Shown: positions 1 through 8,932 of the stretch, one piece after another | Layout of the letters: the number at the start of each line of letters is the position of its first letter | Position numbering within the stretch: position 1 is the first letter of the stretch | DNA from: Labilibaculum manganireducens | Lineage (GTDB): Bacteria; Bacteroidota; Bacteroidia; Bacteroidales; Marinifilaceae | DNA: 64,000 nucleotides | Assembly: GCF_002843385.1 (NCBI RefSeq) | Contig: NZ_MVDE01000020.1 | Coordinates: 31,193 to 95,192, forward strand | Reading direction: 5' to 3' | The notes under the pieces: generated by a model | What the model saw: only the letters and a program-made list of their open reading frames with translations | Told to the model about the DNA's origin: nothing | The model's database searches: none | Made by a program: the position numbers and the translations under genes

Positions 1-152
1 AATCGATGCAAACAAAAACAATGAAAAGAAGATGTACTTAAAATACTTCATACAAGAATCTTTACTAAGAGAATAAGAAAGCCCTAAAGTATAACAATGC
101 AACTCAAATAAAGAATACAAACAGATGTTACGTGAAATGTTTTAAGAGGTTA

Positions 153-1340
153 TTATAAAGAAGATAAAGATACAGGAAGAGAAAACTTAAAAGAACTGCC
201 TTTCCCCGGTTCGCTTTCTACCCAAATGTTCCCATTGTGCAGTTCAATAAATTCTTTGCACAATATCAGCCCCAATCCTGTTCCTGTTTCATTTTCAGTA
301 CCCGATTTCATCAACTGTTCATCAATTCGAAATAGTTTTTTCTTTCCCTCAGAATTAATTCCAATACCTGTATCAGTCACCCAAATCTCAACCTGATTAT
401 GCGTAACATGTGATGAAACGGTGATACTGCCACCCCTTGGAGTAAATTTAATGGCATTGGATACCAAGTTACGAACAACGGTATTTATCATGTTAGGATC
501 AGCCAAAATCCTTAAATCCTCATCAATTACTGCTTCTATATTGATCTCCTTATTTTCTGCGCTTCCGGTATGCAAAATCACAACCTCGTTCACCAAATCC
601 CATAAATCTATTTCTTTCGGTTTCCATGCGATGACACCAGTCTGCATTCTCGACCATGTTAATAAATTCTCTAATAACCGAAAAGCCTGACGGGCAGACT
701 GGTTGATAATTCCAGAGAAAGTTTTTACTTGTTCCTGAGACAATTCATCAGCATTTTCAACCAGTAAATCTGAAGCTCCAATTAGTGAAGCAAATGGATT
801 TTTTAGGTCATGCGCAATAATGGAGAAAAATTTGTCTTTGGTAGCATTCAAACTCTCCAATTCTTTCCGTTGTTTTTCGATGGTCGCCTTTTGTTGAGTT
901 AATTCTTCCTCAAGAAGATCTTTTACCACCATTCTTTTCCGAATGTTCCGGAGTGGATTAAGGATGGCATCAATTATACGAACATCAAATTCTTCTTCAA
1001 GCAACTGAATATGATCGTCAGTAATCCGCAGAAGTACAGAATCGCTTTTGGCACTTGCAGAAGCTGAACGAGTTTCTGTTTTTATCAGCGCATACTCACC
1101 AAAACTTTTCCCTTCCTTCAGCTCAATAAAAATATGCCCTTCGTCATGAATCTGAATACAGCCTTTTGCAATAATAAATACAGCTCCACCCAAATCCCCT
1201 TTTGAAAATATCGTTTCCCCTTTCGCAAAATTAACTTCATCTGCAATGCCAGCTAAAAACTGGAAGGATGCAATATCCTGTTCCACAAGGAAATCCAGTA
1301 CTTTTAGAAGGTCTAATTTTTTTTCGGGACTTAGTAACAT
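153..1340 (-). CDS. Cyclic-nucleotide-binding domain sensor histidine kinase
   Basis: Cytoplasmic two-component sensor of about 395 residues with no membrane segment. Order: a cNMP-binding/CRP-like beta-barrel (about residues 10-130, with the GEYALI segment followed by ETRSASA), a short coiled-coil linker (140-170), a HisKA dimerisation helix with the phospho-acceptor His in HDLKNP (about H177), and an HATPase domain with N, G1 (DTGIGI) and G2 (GTGLGL) boxes. An in-frame ATG exists 22 codons upstream (1406), but the first residues there are not domain-like, so the MLLSPEKK start at 1340 is chosen. No response regulator is adjacent. A class III nucleotide cyclase at 15967-17253 could supply its ligand, which is inference. 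The ligand may equally be something other than cAMP. Confidence 0.85.
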   Translation of the reverse strand: MLLSPEKKLDLLKVLDFLVEQDIASFQFLAGIADEVNFAKGETIFSKGDLGGAVFIIAKGCIQIHDEGHIFIELKEGKSFGEYALIKTETRSASASAKSDSVLLRITDDHIQLLEEEFDVRIIDAILNPLRNIRKRMVVKDLLEEELTQQKATIEKQRKELESLNATKDKFFSIIAHDLKNPFASLIGASDLLVENADELSQEQVKTFSGIINQSARQAFRLLENLLTWSRMQTGVIAWKPKEIDLWDLVNEVVILHTGSAENKEINIEAVIDEDLRILADPNMINTVVRNLVSNAIKFTPRGGSITVSSHVTHNQVEIWVTDTGIGINSEGKKKLFRIDEQLMKSGTENETGTGLGLILCKEFIELHNGNIWVESEPGKGSSFKFSLPVSLSSL

Positions 1341-1410
1341 GACTGAAATTTGTTTTAAACGAAGATTAGAAGAAACGTAAATATAGCAATTACAAAAAAT
1401 ATTCATCGAA

Positions 1411-1442
1411 AAAAAAACTGCTGATCGAAATCAGCAGTTTTT
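1411..1442 (-). terminator. Intrinsic terminator after the outer-membrane barrel gene
   Basis: Ten-base stem AAACTGCTGA/TCAGCAGTTT with a six-base loop. A-rich DNA on its left gives a T-run for minus-strand transcripts. It lies between the barrel gene and the downstream histidine kinase and separates the two transcripts. Confidence 0.8.
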
Positions 1443-1462
1443 AATATCATTGAAAAAGCAAT

Positions 1463-2044
1463 TTAGAAGATTTTAAATCCTAAAGTTACATTTACCATAT
1501 TTTGCTTTAGGTCATTCGCAACATCAGAAAGACCAACTTCATAATCAACATCCAATGTCAATTTCCAAACATCAACACCAGCGCCAAATTTTGCATTCCA
1601 AACAGCACCTTTAAAATCTCCATCTAATTTTCCTTCTACGCTACTTTTAAGACTATCGTCAATTTTAAAAGAAGCAACCGGTCCTGCAAATGCTCTTAAT
1701 TTGAATGCCGGCAATTTTACAATTTTGTAACCCAATAACATCGGTATATCCAAACTCTTCGTTTTAATATCATACGATTCCCCAAGAATATCAAGTTGAG
1801 ATTTTCTGGACACATAATTCAACTCTGGCTGTACATACCATTTATTCAAATTAATTCGTAAAAAGGCTCCAAGCATCATTCCGTTATCGGCTTTTTCTTT
1901 AATTCCTGCCAACCCTCCCATATCAGTATCAGCTTTGGTGCTAACCAATCCTGCGTGTAAACCAAAATTTATCGGCGAAGATAATTGTGCGAACAATGCG
2001 CTTGAAAACATACAGATTACTGCAGCTAAAAAAATCTTTTTCAT
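1463..2044 (-). CDS. Small outer-membrane beta-barrel protein (PorT-like porin family)
   Basis: Protein of 193 residues with a clear signal peptide (MKKIFLAAVICMFSSALFAQ) followed by alternating beta-strands and a C-terminal strand ending in an aromatic residue (GFKIF). This is the layout of the 8-stranded OMP_b-brl_2/PorT-type barrels common in Bacteroidota. The start at 2044 is preferred over an upstream ATG at 2065 because it puts the signal peptide at the N terminus. No catalytic motif is visible and the cargo or partner is unknown. It is transcribed alone and ends at the hairpin at 1411-1442. Confidence 0.8.
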   Translation of the reverse strand: MKKIFLAAVICMFSSALFAQLSSPINFGLHAGLVSTKADTDMGGLAGIKEKADNGMMLGAFLRINLNKWYVQPELNYVSRKSQLDILGESYDIKTKSLDIPMLLGYKIVKLPAFKLRAFAGPVASFKIDDSLKSSVEGKLDGDFKGAVWNAKFGAGVDVWKLTLDVDYEVGLSDVANDLKQNMVNVTLGFKIF

Positions 2045-2183
2045 AATTAATATCTTTACATTCAAGTTATTATAAATCCCGTTAAACGTGGATTTTTATT
2101 TCATTTATCAGTAATAAACAGCCACTAAGATAAAGAATATTAGCATTCATATAAAACAAATTGTCTACAAAGATGTAAAAAAC

Positions 2184-2212
2184 AAAAACCCCGACCAATT
2201 GGCCGGGGTTCA
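2184..2212 (-). terminator. Intrinsic terminator after the C1 peptidase gene
   Basis: GC-rich hairpin AACCCCG..CC/GG..CGGGGTT with an AATT loop, just beyond the peptidase stop codon. The left flank is A-rich, giving U-rich RNA on the minus strand. Confidence 0.8.
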
Positions 2213-2233
2213 AATATTATAAGTATTAGGCAA

Positions 2234-3451
2234 TTACAAGCCCAATTTCTTTTTCATTTCTTTCGACAATGCATCTTTATGAATCATAAAAGACATTGAT
2301 TTATACGCAACAAACGGATAAGAAGCATAAAAATACCCATCGTAAGGATTATTATCAGTACCCCATGAGTTCTTCACAATGAAATATTTGTTGTCTTTTT
2401 GATCTTTGGCAATTCCAACAATATGCATTCCATGATCATCAGTAGTGTTGTAATTATCGAACGCTTCCTGACGCATTTCCTGAGTAATTACTTTTTCAGT
2501 ACCAGGCTCGTCAAAATCAAATAATTTATCATCTTTTTCTTTTTCCGAAAGATTTTCCCATTTAGAAATCTCCGAATCAGTCATGTTCTTTGTATCAACT
2601 CCCGGAACAATCGCAACACCTTTTCGGTAAGCAAAACCTTTTTCACTTACATCAGAAGCCCAACCAATTGTGTAACCTTTCATGATTGCACCTTCCATAA
2701 TTTCCATCATCTCATTCATTGGTACATTGTATACCTCATTCCACAACCAGTTATCAGGCACCTCAATAATAAATTTCTCATAAAAAGGATGGTGAGTATA
2801 AGAGGTTATTTCAATATAATCATCAGGATTCACACCAACAAAGTCCTTCGCAAATGATTTTGGAGTATATTCCTTTCCTTCATAATCGAACTTGGTAGGA
2901 AGTTCTCCTAAATACGCATCCAATATTCCGTCAAATCCGTTGTGCCAAACCGGCGTAAGTTTTTTGTTTTTATTTTTAATCACCGCCTCAACATAATCAT
3001 TCAAAACAACATCCAATTCTCCATGTGTGTGTCCTTCTTCTCCATAGTTTAAGCCTTGGTAAACACTTTCTGGAACAATACCATAATTTTTCATCACATA
3101 AGTTACATCGTGAAATGCACCTCCGCCACCAAAGTTAAATTTGCCGTTTAATCTTACATGCTTAATCGATTTATCTGAATAACAGTTATAAACCACAAAC
3201 ATTTCCGACAAGTCAGTTTCTGGTTTTCCCATTCTAATCATTTCTGATTCGATAAATGATAATCCTGAAAATGACCAGCAGGTACCAGATCTGTGTTGAT
3301 TTTTTACAGAAGTAGCAGGTAATCTTTTAACATCAGTAAAAACATAACCTTCTTTCTTCTCCTCTTTTTCTTTTTTCTCTGCTTTAACTGCGGTAGACAG
3401 TAACATGCCTGCAGCTAAAAGCAATACGCTAAGGAATTTAATTTTCATCAT
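2234..3451 (-). CDS. Exported C1-family cysteine peptidase (aminopeptidase C / bleomycin-hydrolase type)
   Basis: Papain-fold peptidase of about 405 residues. A signal peptide (MMKIKFLSVLLLAAGMLLST, cleavage near AVKA) is followed by a Lys/Glu-rich spacer. The catalytic Cys is C58 in SGTCWSF with oxyanion Gln at NQHRSG. The catalytic His lies in DDHGMHIVG and the Asn in VKNSWG. The large insert between Cys and His is typical of the PepC/bleomycin hydrolase (C1B) branch. Unlike classical PepC it is exported, so it probably trims peptides in the periplasm or outside the cell. The start at 3451 was chosen over 3514 because only it begins with the signal peptide. Monocistronic. Confidence 0.88.
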   Translation of the reverse strand: MMKIKFLSVLLLAAGMLLSTAVKAEKKEKEEKKEGYVFTDVKRLPATSVKNQHRSGTCWSFSGLSFIESEMIRMGKPETDLSEMFVVYNCYSDKSIKHVRLNGKFNFGGGGAFHDVTYVMKNYGIVPESVYQGLNYGEEGHTHGELDVVLNDYVEAVIKNKNKKLTPVWHNGFDGILDAYLGELPTKFDYEGKEYTPKSFAKDFVGVNPDDYIEITSYTHHPFYEKFIIEVPDNWLWNEVYNVPMNEMMEIMEGAIMKGYTIGWASDVSEKGFAYRKGVAIVPGVDTKNMTDSEISKWENLSEKEKDDKLFDFDEPGTEKVITQEMRQEAFDNYNTTDDHGMHIVGIAKDQKDNKYFIVKNSWGTDNNPYDGYFYASYPFVAYKSMSFMIHKDALSKEMKKKLGL

Positions 3452-3654
3452 ATTTTGCTTTAATATTCTCTTTTCAAACGGTTGCAAAAGTAATAAAATC
3501 ACGATTACAAGCAAGTCAACAGCCTGTTTTCATTCATTTTTTCGATGAAATACTATCAATACAAGTTGTATTAATTATAAATTAAAAATATAACGCATAA
3601 AAAAGAGAAATCAACCTAAAGTTAATTTCTCCAAAAAATTACATTATTCCGTTT

Positions 3655-4365
3655 TTATCTCATTACGATGTGTTTGCCAAGCACTCCTTTCATCTCCATC
3701 ATATGAATACTCGCTTCGGCAATCATCTCATCTGATAAATTTTTCGAGTTATAAATCACATCAAAAACAGTATTGGAAAGAGGTTCTTTATTAAAATAGT
3801 TTCTTAAAATCTCTCTTTTCTTATCAATCTCTTTTGCGTAAGACAACATTTCGTTGGTACTCAACTTGTAAATTTCCTGCAATTGTGCAGCTCTCCATTC
3901 CAATGGAGCATGTAGCTTAATATGAAACGACCGTTCAATATTCTGTGTAAGAACGACTCCCCCTCTACCAATTATAATGCAGTTCCCTTTGGATGCAAAT
4001 GCCCGAACAACATCCGAAATAGTCTTTTTAATCTTACGGTCACTTTGATAATATTTACTCGACAAAGCGGCTAAAATTTCATCCCAGGTTGATTTCTCCT
4101 TCGAATTAAAAACATATTCAATTTTCTCAGGCGCTAAATTCAATTCTTTTGCAGATTGTTCAAGAATTTCCTTGGTTAAGCAAGTCCACTTATTCCCTGT
4201 TTTTAGGGTAAGCTTTTCCGCCATCATATTTGCAATATTTATTGCAGTACAGCCACACTCCCGTGAAATAGTAACTACCGGTCCTTCACAAAAAACACCT
4301 CTTCGGGGATCAATTATTTTGGATTGAAACCGACTCTCCATGTACTTTAACAGAATATTATTCAT
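3655..4365 (-). CDS. Cytidylate-kinase-like family protein
   Basis: P-loop kinase-like protein of 236 residues. The N terminus carries VVTISRECGCTAINIA, the signature of the Cytidylate_kin2 family, in which the usual GxxGxGKS loop is replaced. The segment CIIIGRGGVVLTQN and a lid-like basic region (DKKREILRNYF) also fit. These proteins resemble CMP kinase, but their substrate is not established. It stands alone between the exported peptidase and a divergent TPR gene. The true housekeeping cmk would be elsewhere. Confidence 0.75.
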   Translation of the reverse strand: MNNILLKYMESRFQSKIIDPRRGVFCEGPVVTISRECGCTAINIANMMAEKLTLKTGNKWTCLTKEILEQSAKELNLAPEKIEYVFNSKEKSTWDEILAALSSKYYQSDRKIKKTISDVVRAFASKGNCIIIGRGGVVLTQNIERSFHIKLHAPLEWRAAQLQEIYKLSTNEMLSYAKEIDKKREILRNYFNKEPLSNTVFDVIYNSKNLSDEMIAEASIHMMEMKGVLGKHIVMR

Positions 4366-4491
4366 TTCAACCTCCTGTAATTAGTTTAAGCTCTATTCTT
4401 AATTTAAGGCTTTTTAAGAAAAAACGGAAATCATTTGGCGTGTTTTTTGTTATATAGAGTGATTATTTAAAAGAAGGAGTATATTATTTCT

Positions 4492-4499
4492 TAAATTTG
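4492..4499 (+). promoter_or_regulatory. Bacteroidota -7 element for the TPR gene
   Basis: TAAATTTG matches TAnnTTTG exactly and lies about 37 bases before the start codon, which fits a short leader. No convincing -33 TTTG is seen at the expected distance. Confidence 0.45.
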
Positions 4500-4535
4500 T
4501 AATCCGGATAACTTTTACTCATAAAAACATATAGA

Positions 4536-6512
4536 ATGCCCAGAATAACCCTTTTGATTCTCTTCCTATTCAGTTTAACCTCTTTTGAGCTTAGCGCACA
4601 ATTAAACACCGAAAATATATTCGATAAAGGTAGAAGTGCTATTCAGTTTGATGATTATACCGAAGCAATCACAAAGTTTAATGATATTATTCGGGTTAAG
4701 CCATACCTTCCCGAGCCGTTTTTTTTCAGAGGACTGGCAAAATCACAGCTCGAAGATTTTAACGGTGCAATTGTTGACTACACAAAAGCTCTGGAATTAA
4801 ATCCAAATTACACTTTTGCTTATCTCTATCGGGGCATCGCCCAATATCAGTTAAAAAACTATCAGGGAGCTTTAAAAGATTTTGAAAAAGCTTTGGAATT
4901 CAAACCTAACAATGCGAATATCTATTTCAGTAAAGCGAACAGTTTAGCTGCTCTTGAAAAATTCAACGAAGCCAATGCCAATTATTCAAAAGCCATTCAA
5001 ATAGATCCTGAGTTAATGGGTGCCTATCTTAACAGATCAATTGTCCGCGATAATCTTGGAGATACTGATGGGGCAATCCAGGATTGCAGTAAAGCCATTC
5101 AACTGAACGAATTTTCGGCAGATGCATTTGGAAACAGAGGCTATTTAAAATTCAAGAAAAAAGAATACGATGAAGCCATTAAAGATTACGACCGAGCTCT
5201 TAAAATAGAACCGGAAAACACACGGGTAATTATGAGTAGAGGAATTGCCAATTATGCAAATAAAAATCCCAAAGGAGCTCTTGAAGATTACAATACGGTT
5301 CTGGAGTTGGATCCAAACAATGCACACTGTTATTACAACAGAGCTTTACTAAAATCTGAAATTGGTGACTACAATTCGGCCATTGAGGATTTTAACAATG
5401 TTTTGGAAATGAATCCTGATAACATGCTTATTTATTTTAACCGGGGATTTGTTAAAATGGACATTGGAGATTTTAAGGGTGCTATTGCAGATTACACAAC
5501 AGCCATTAAAATTTATCCTGATTTTGCAAAAGCATATTTGGCAAGATCTTCGGCAAAACGACAATTGAATAATATTGATGGTTCCATTCAGGATAGAAAT
5601 CAGGCTTTGCTCATTATCGAGCGCTATAAAAAAATGAAAAATGAAGGCGCCATGTCGGCCTTTGTTGATACAACTGAGAATTTCCAAAAACTGATCGACT
5701 TAAATTCAAGGGAATCCTTTACCGAGGACATCATTAAAGGCCGTGTTCAGGATAAATATGTTACCATACAGTTAGAAGATAATTTTCACATTACTCACTT
5801 GGATTTTGATATTTTACGAGCCGGTAAGGTTCAATATTACGACCAGGCAATAATGAATTACAATCAAAAACAAAATTACAATCCGGCATTTACAATTAAT
5901 AACAGACATTTTAAATACCCCAAGAAAATAATTGACGAACAAATTGCGAATGCCAATTCTAAGATTGAAGCAAAGAATGCCGATGGCTACTTTCAACGTG
6001 GAACTTACTATTTGTTAGACAAGAAATTTAATAAGGCAATTGAGGATTTTAGTATCGCAATTGAGAATAAAAACGATTTTTGCTTTGCTTATTTCAATCG
6101 TGCGAATGCATCTGCTGCTATGACCGATTACATTCAATCCATTGGTGAAGCAGGAGAATCGTTACTTAATCTTGATCCGGAACAAAAGAAAAAGAAAAAC
6201 GAGACAATTGTGGATTACAGCAGTGCTATTGCCGATTACACAAAGGCAATACAACTCGATCCATCCTTCTTGTTTTCCATATACAACCGAGGTAACGCAT
6301 ATGCCAAATCGAAACAATTTAAAAAGGCTATTGCCGATTACGATTGGGTGATTCAACTGGATCCTAATTTTACTGAGGCATACTATAACCGAGGTTTAGT
6401 CTATCTATTTCTTGATCAGAAGGATCTGGCTTACGAAGATTTAAGTAAGGCCGGCGAATTGGGCTTAATTGATGCTTACAACGTAATTAAAAGATACTGC
6501 AATAAAGACTAA
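4536..6512 (+). CDS. Exported tetratricopeptide-repeat protein
   Basis: Protein of 658 residues with a signal peptide (MPRITLLILFLFSLTSFELS, cleavage near SAQ). Ten or so consecutive 34-residue TPR units of the pattern A..dy.kAi.ldP run from about residue 28 to 360. A non-repeat segment (about 375-465) separates them from a second TPR block (about 475-650). TPR arrays are protein-binding scaffolds and no enzyme domain is present. In Bacteroidota such proteins sit in the periplasm or on the outer membrane, and the client is unknown. It lies 30 bases before rarA on the same strand and may be cotranscribed. Confidence 0.85.
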   Translation: MPRITLLILFLFSLTSFELSAQLNTENIFDKGRSAIQFDDYTEAITKFNDIIRVKPYLPEPFFFRGLAKSQLEDFNGAIVDYTKALELNPNYTFAYLYRGIAQYQLKNYQGALKDFEKALEFKPNNANIYFSKANSLAALEKFNEANANYSKAIQIDPELMGAYLNRSIVRDNLGDTDGAIQDCSKAIQLNEFSADAFGNRGYLKFKKKEYDEAIKDYDRALKIEPENTRVIMSRGIANYANKNPKGALEDYNTVLELDPNNAHCYYNRALLKSEIGDYNSAIEDFNNVLEMNPDNMLIYFNRGFVKMDIGDFKGAIADYTTAIKIYPDFAKAYLARSSAKRQLNNIDGSIQDRNQALLIIERYKKMKNEGAMSAFVDTTENFQKLIDLNSRESFTEDIIKGRVQDKYVTIQLEDNFHITHLDFDILRAGKVQYYDQAIMNYNQKQNYNPAFTINNRHFKYPKKIIDEQIANANSKIEAKNADGYFQRGTYYLLDKKFNKAIEDFSIAIENKNDFCFAYFNRANASAAMTDYIQSIGEAGESLLNLDPEQKKKKNETIVDYSSAIADYTKAIQLDPSFLFSIYNRGNAYAKSKQFKKAIADYDWVIQLDPNFTEAYYNRGLVYLFLDQKDLAYEDLSKAGELGLIDAYNVIKRYCNKD

Positions 6513-6542
6513 ATCAAGCATAACAAACAGAATACAAAATAC

Positions 6543-7817
6543 ATGACTCCCAATCAACCCTTAGCTGAACGATTACGCCCCACTGATCTGAAAAATTATC
6601 TAGGTCAGAAACATTTGGTCGGGGAAAACGCCGTTTTACGTAAAATGATTGAATCAGGCAATGTGTCCTCATTCATTTTATGGGGACCTCCCGGTGTTGG
6701 TAAAACAACTTTGGCCAAAATCATCGCCAAACAACTCAACCGGCCATTCTATACTCTTTCGGCTGTAAATTCGGGAGTAAAAGATGTACGGGAAGTAATT
6801 TCCAAAGCTGAAAAACAAAAATTCTTCAATACTCCAAATCCCATTTTATTTATTGATGAAATCCATCGATTCAGTAAATCGCAGCAGGATTCATTATTGG
6901 GAGCTGTTGAAAATGGAACCGTAACTTTGATTGGAGCAACAACAGAAAATCCATCCTTCGAAGTAATATCTCCCTTGCTTTCAAGATGCCAGGTTTATGT
7001 GCTAAAGGCTCAGGAGAAAGCAGATTTGGAAGCCCTGATTGATTATGCTGTTGCCAACGACAGCTACCTAAAAGAAAAAGAAATTCTTACTCCTGAAAAA
7101 GATGCACTGCTAAAATTTTCAGGTGGAGATGCCCGAAAACTTTTAAACATTCTGGAATTGGTTGTGAATTCTCAAAATACCACATCAATAAGCATTACCA
7201 ACGAGATGGTGACCAGAGAGTTGCAGGAAAACCCCTCGATGTATGATAAGGATGGAGAACAGCATTTTGACATTGCTTCTGCTCTAATAAAATCAATTCG
7301 TGGCGGAGATCCTGATGCTGCTGTGTATTGGCTGGCCCGAATGATTGAAGGTGGAGAACAACCAAAATTTATTGCCCGAAGACTGGTAATATCGGCGAGT
7401 GAAGATATTGGACTGGCAAATCCGAATGCCCTTTTGCTTGCAAATGCCTGTTTTCAATCGGTTAATTTGGTTGGAATGCCGGAATCACGCATTATTTTAT
7501 CCGAAACAGCCATTTATCTGGCAACTTCGCCCAAAAGTAATGCTGCTTACATGGCAATTGGCAGAGCTCAGGCATTGGTTAGAGAAACTGGAAATTTACC
7601 TGTGCCTCTTCATTTACGAAATGCTCCAACCAAACTAATGAAAGATCTGGGGTACAAAAAGGACTATTTATACTCCCATGATTATCCGGGTAATTTTGTA
7701 GATCAGCAATACCTTCCGGATCAAATAAAAACTCAAAGATTGTACATACCACAGCAAAATGCTCAGGAATTAAAAATTTGGGAAAGATTAAGAAGCTGGT
7801 GGAAGAACAGGTTTTAA
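6543..7817 (+). CDS. rarA: Replication-associated recombination protein A (AAA+ ATPase, MgsA)
   Basis: Clamp-loader-like AAA+ ATPase of 424 residues that acts at stalled replication forks. It shows Walker A (GPPGVGKTTLAK, about 47-58), Walker B (LFIDEIHRF), sensor 1 (GATTENPSF), an Arg-finger region (SRCQVY), and the C-terminal RarA tetramerisation region (SEDIGLANPNALLLAN, LRNAPTKLMKDLGY). Length and domain order are normal for the family. It starts 30 bases after the TPR gene; the two are functionally unrelated. Confidence 0.95.
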   Translation: MTPNQPLAERLRPTDLKNYLGQKHLVGENAVLRKMIESGNVSSFILWGPPGVGKTTLAKIIAKQLNRPFYTLSAVNSGVKDVREVISKAEKQKFFNTPNPILFIDEIHRFSKSQQDSLLGAVENGTVTLIGATTENPSFEVISPLLSRCQVYVLKAQEKADLEALIDYAVANDSYLKEKEILTPEKDALLKFSGGDARKLLNILELVVNSQNTTSISITNEMVTRELQENPSMYDKDGEQHFDIASALIKSIRGGDPDAAVYWLARMIEGGEQPKFIARRLVISASEDIGLANPNALLLANACFQSVNLVGMPESRIILSETAIYLATSPKSNAAYMAIGRAQALVRETGNLPVPLHLRNAPTKLMKDLGYKKDYLYSHDYPGNFVDQQYLPDQIKTQRLYIPQQNAQELKIWERLRSWWKNRF

Positions 7818-8035
7818 TTTCTGCTTAAACAAGCAAAAATTGTTACTTTTGCCCTAAGAAACTGTTTAAAGATTTATATTTTCGCTTTTTTATAAGTCAA
7901 AAACCTCATAATTGCGTTAAATTATCTTTAAATAGAACCACTATTCGCATCAAATTTGCCTTATTCTGAGTTTTTTTTCTTCGATAAAAATTTCTAAAAA
8001 TAAATTTAAACAGCTTCTAAATAAATTAGAACATC
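7818..8035 (+). promoter_or_regulatory. kdsA upstream region with a -7 element and long leader
   Basis: TACTTTTG at 7844-7851 fits the TAnnTTTG -7 element. A start near 7858 would leave an AT-rich leader of about 175 bases before kdsA. I see no recognisable riboswitch or strong hairpin in the leader. Confidence 0.4.
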
Positions 8036-8854
8036 ATGATAGAAAATATTCCAAATATAAAACATACAGATAGTGGTAACTTCTTTCTTTTGGCCGGTCC
8101 TTGTGCCATTGAAGGTGAAGAAATTGCCATGAAAATTGCTGAGCGAATTGTTCAGATTACCGATAAGCTTGAAATCCCTTTCATTTTTAAGGGATCATAC
8201 CGAAAAGCAAACCGATCCAGATTAGATTCTTTTGCAGGTATTGGTGATGAAAAAGCTTTAAAAATCTTGAAAAAGGTAAGCGATACTTTTGGCGTACCTA
8301 CTGTTACAGATATTCACACTGCTGAAGAGGCAGCAATGGCTGCAGCTTATGTTGATGTCTTGCAGATTCCTGCTTTTTTATGTCGCCAAACTGATTTATT
8401 GGTTGCTGCAGCAGAAACAGGAAAAGTTGTTAATATTAAAAAAGGCCAGTTTCTTTCTGCTGAATCGATGAAATTTGCTGTAAATAAAGTGCGCGAATCA
8501 GGAAATAACCAAGTGATCTTAACAGATCGAGGAAATATGTTCGGGTATCAGGATATGATTATAGATTACAGAGGAATTCCTGTGATGCAAGAGAATAATT
8601 GTCCTGTGGTTTTGGACATTACTCACTCGTTGCAACAACCAAACCAAACAAGCGGAGTTACCGGTGGTCGCCCTGAATTAATCGAAACTGTTGCCAAAGC
8701 AGGTATTGCTGTTGGTGTGGATGGAATCTTCATCGAAACTCATCCTGATCCGGCAAACGCAAAATCGGATGGAGCCAACATGCTTCACCTGGATTATTTA
8801 GAAGATTTATTGACTAAACTGGTTGCTATTCGAAAAGTGATCAATCAATTTTAA
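8036..8854 (+). CDS. kdsA: 3-deoxy-8-phosphooctulonate synthase
   Basis: Condenses phosphoenolpyruvate with arabinose 5-phosphate to give Kdo-8-phosphate, for the lipopolysaccharide inner core in the cytoplasm. The 272 residues match the family length. Diagnostic segments are LLAGPCAIEGEE near the N terminus, FKGSYRKANRS (PEP binding), KKGQFLSAESM, LTDRGNMFGY, DITHSLQQPN and IFIETHPDPANAKSDG. It is a single gene followed by a strong terminator. Its presence supports a Gram-negative outer membrane with Kdo. Confidence 0.97.
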   Translation: MIENIPNIKHTDSGNFFLLAGPCAIEGEEIAMKIAERIVQITDKLEIPFIFKGSYRKANRSRLDSFAGIGDEKALKILKKVSDTFGVPTVTDIHTAEEAAMAAAYVDVLQIPAFLCRQTDLLVAAAETGKVVNIKKGQFLSAESMKFAVNKVRESGNNQVILTDRGNMFGYQDMIIDYRGIPVMQENNCPVVLDITHSLQQPNQTSGVTGGRPELIETVAKAGIAVGVDGIFIETHPDPANAKSDGANMLHLDYLEDLLTKLVAIRKVINQF

Positions 8855-8862
8855 ATACAAAC

Positions 8863-8895
8863 AAAAGATCCGGCCACAAAACCGGATCTTTTTTT
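8863..8895 (+). terminator. Intrinsic terminator after kdsA
   Basis: Stem AAAGATCCGG/CCGGATCTTT with an eight-base loop and a run of seven Ts. It can also serve the convergent hydrogenase operon. Confidence 0.9.
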
Positions 8896-8932
8896 ACTTA
8901 CCAATAACCACTCATTAGTCTTTAATTAAACA

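Noticed and set aside
4536..6512. Minus-strand frames opposite the TPR gene
   Set aside because: Repeats in the TPR codons create open antisense frames rich in Phe, Ile and Cys; no independent support.
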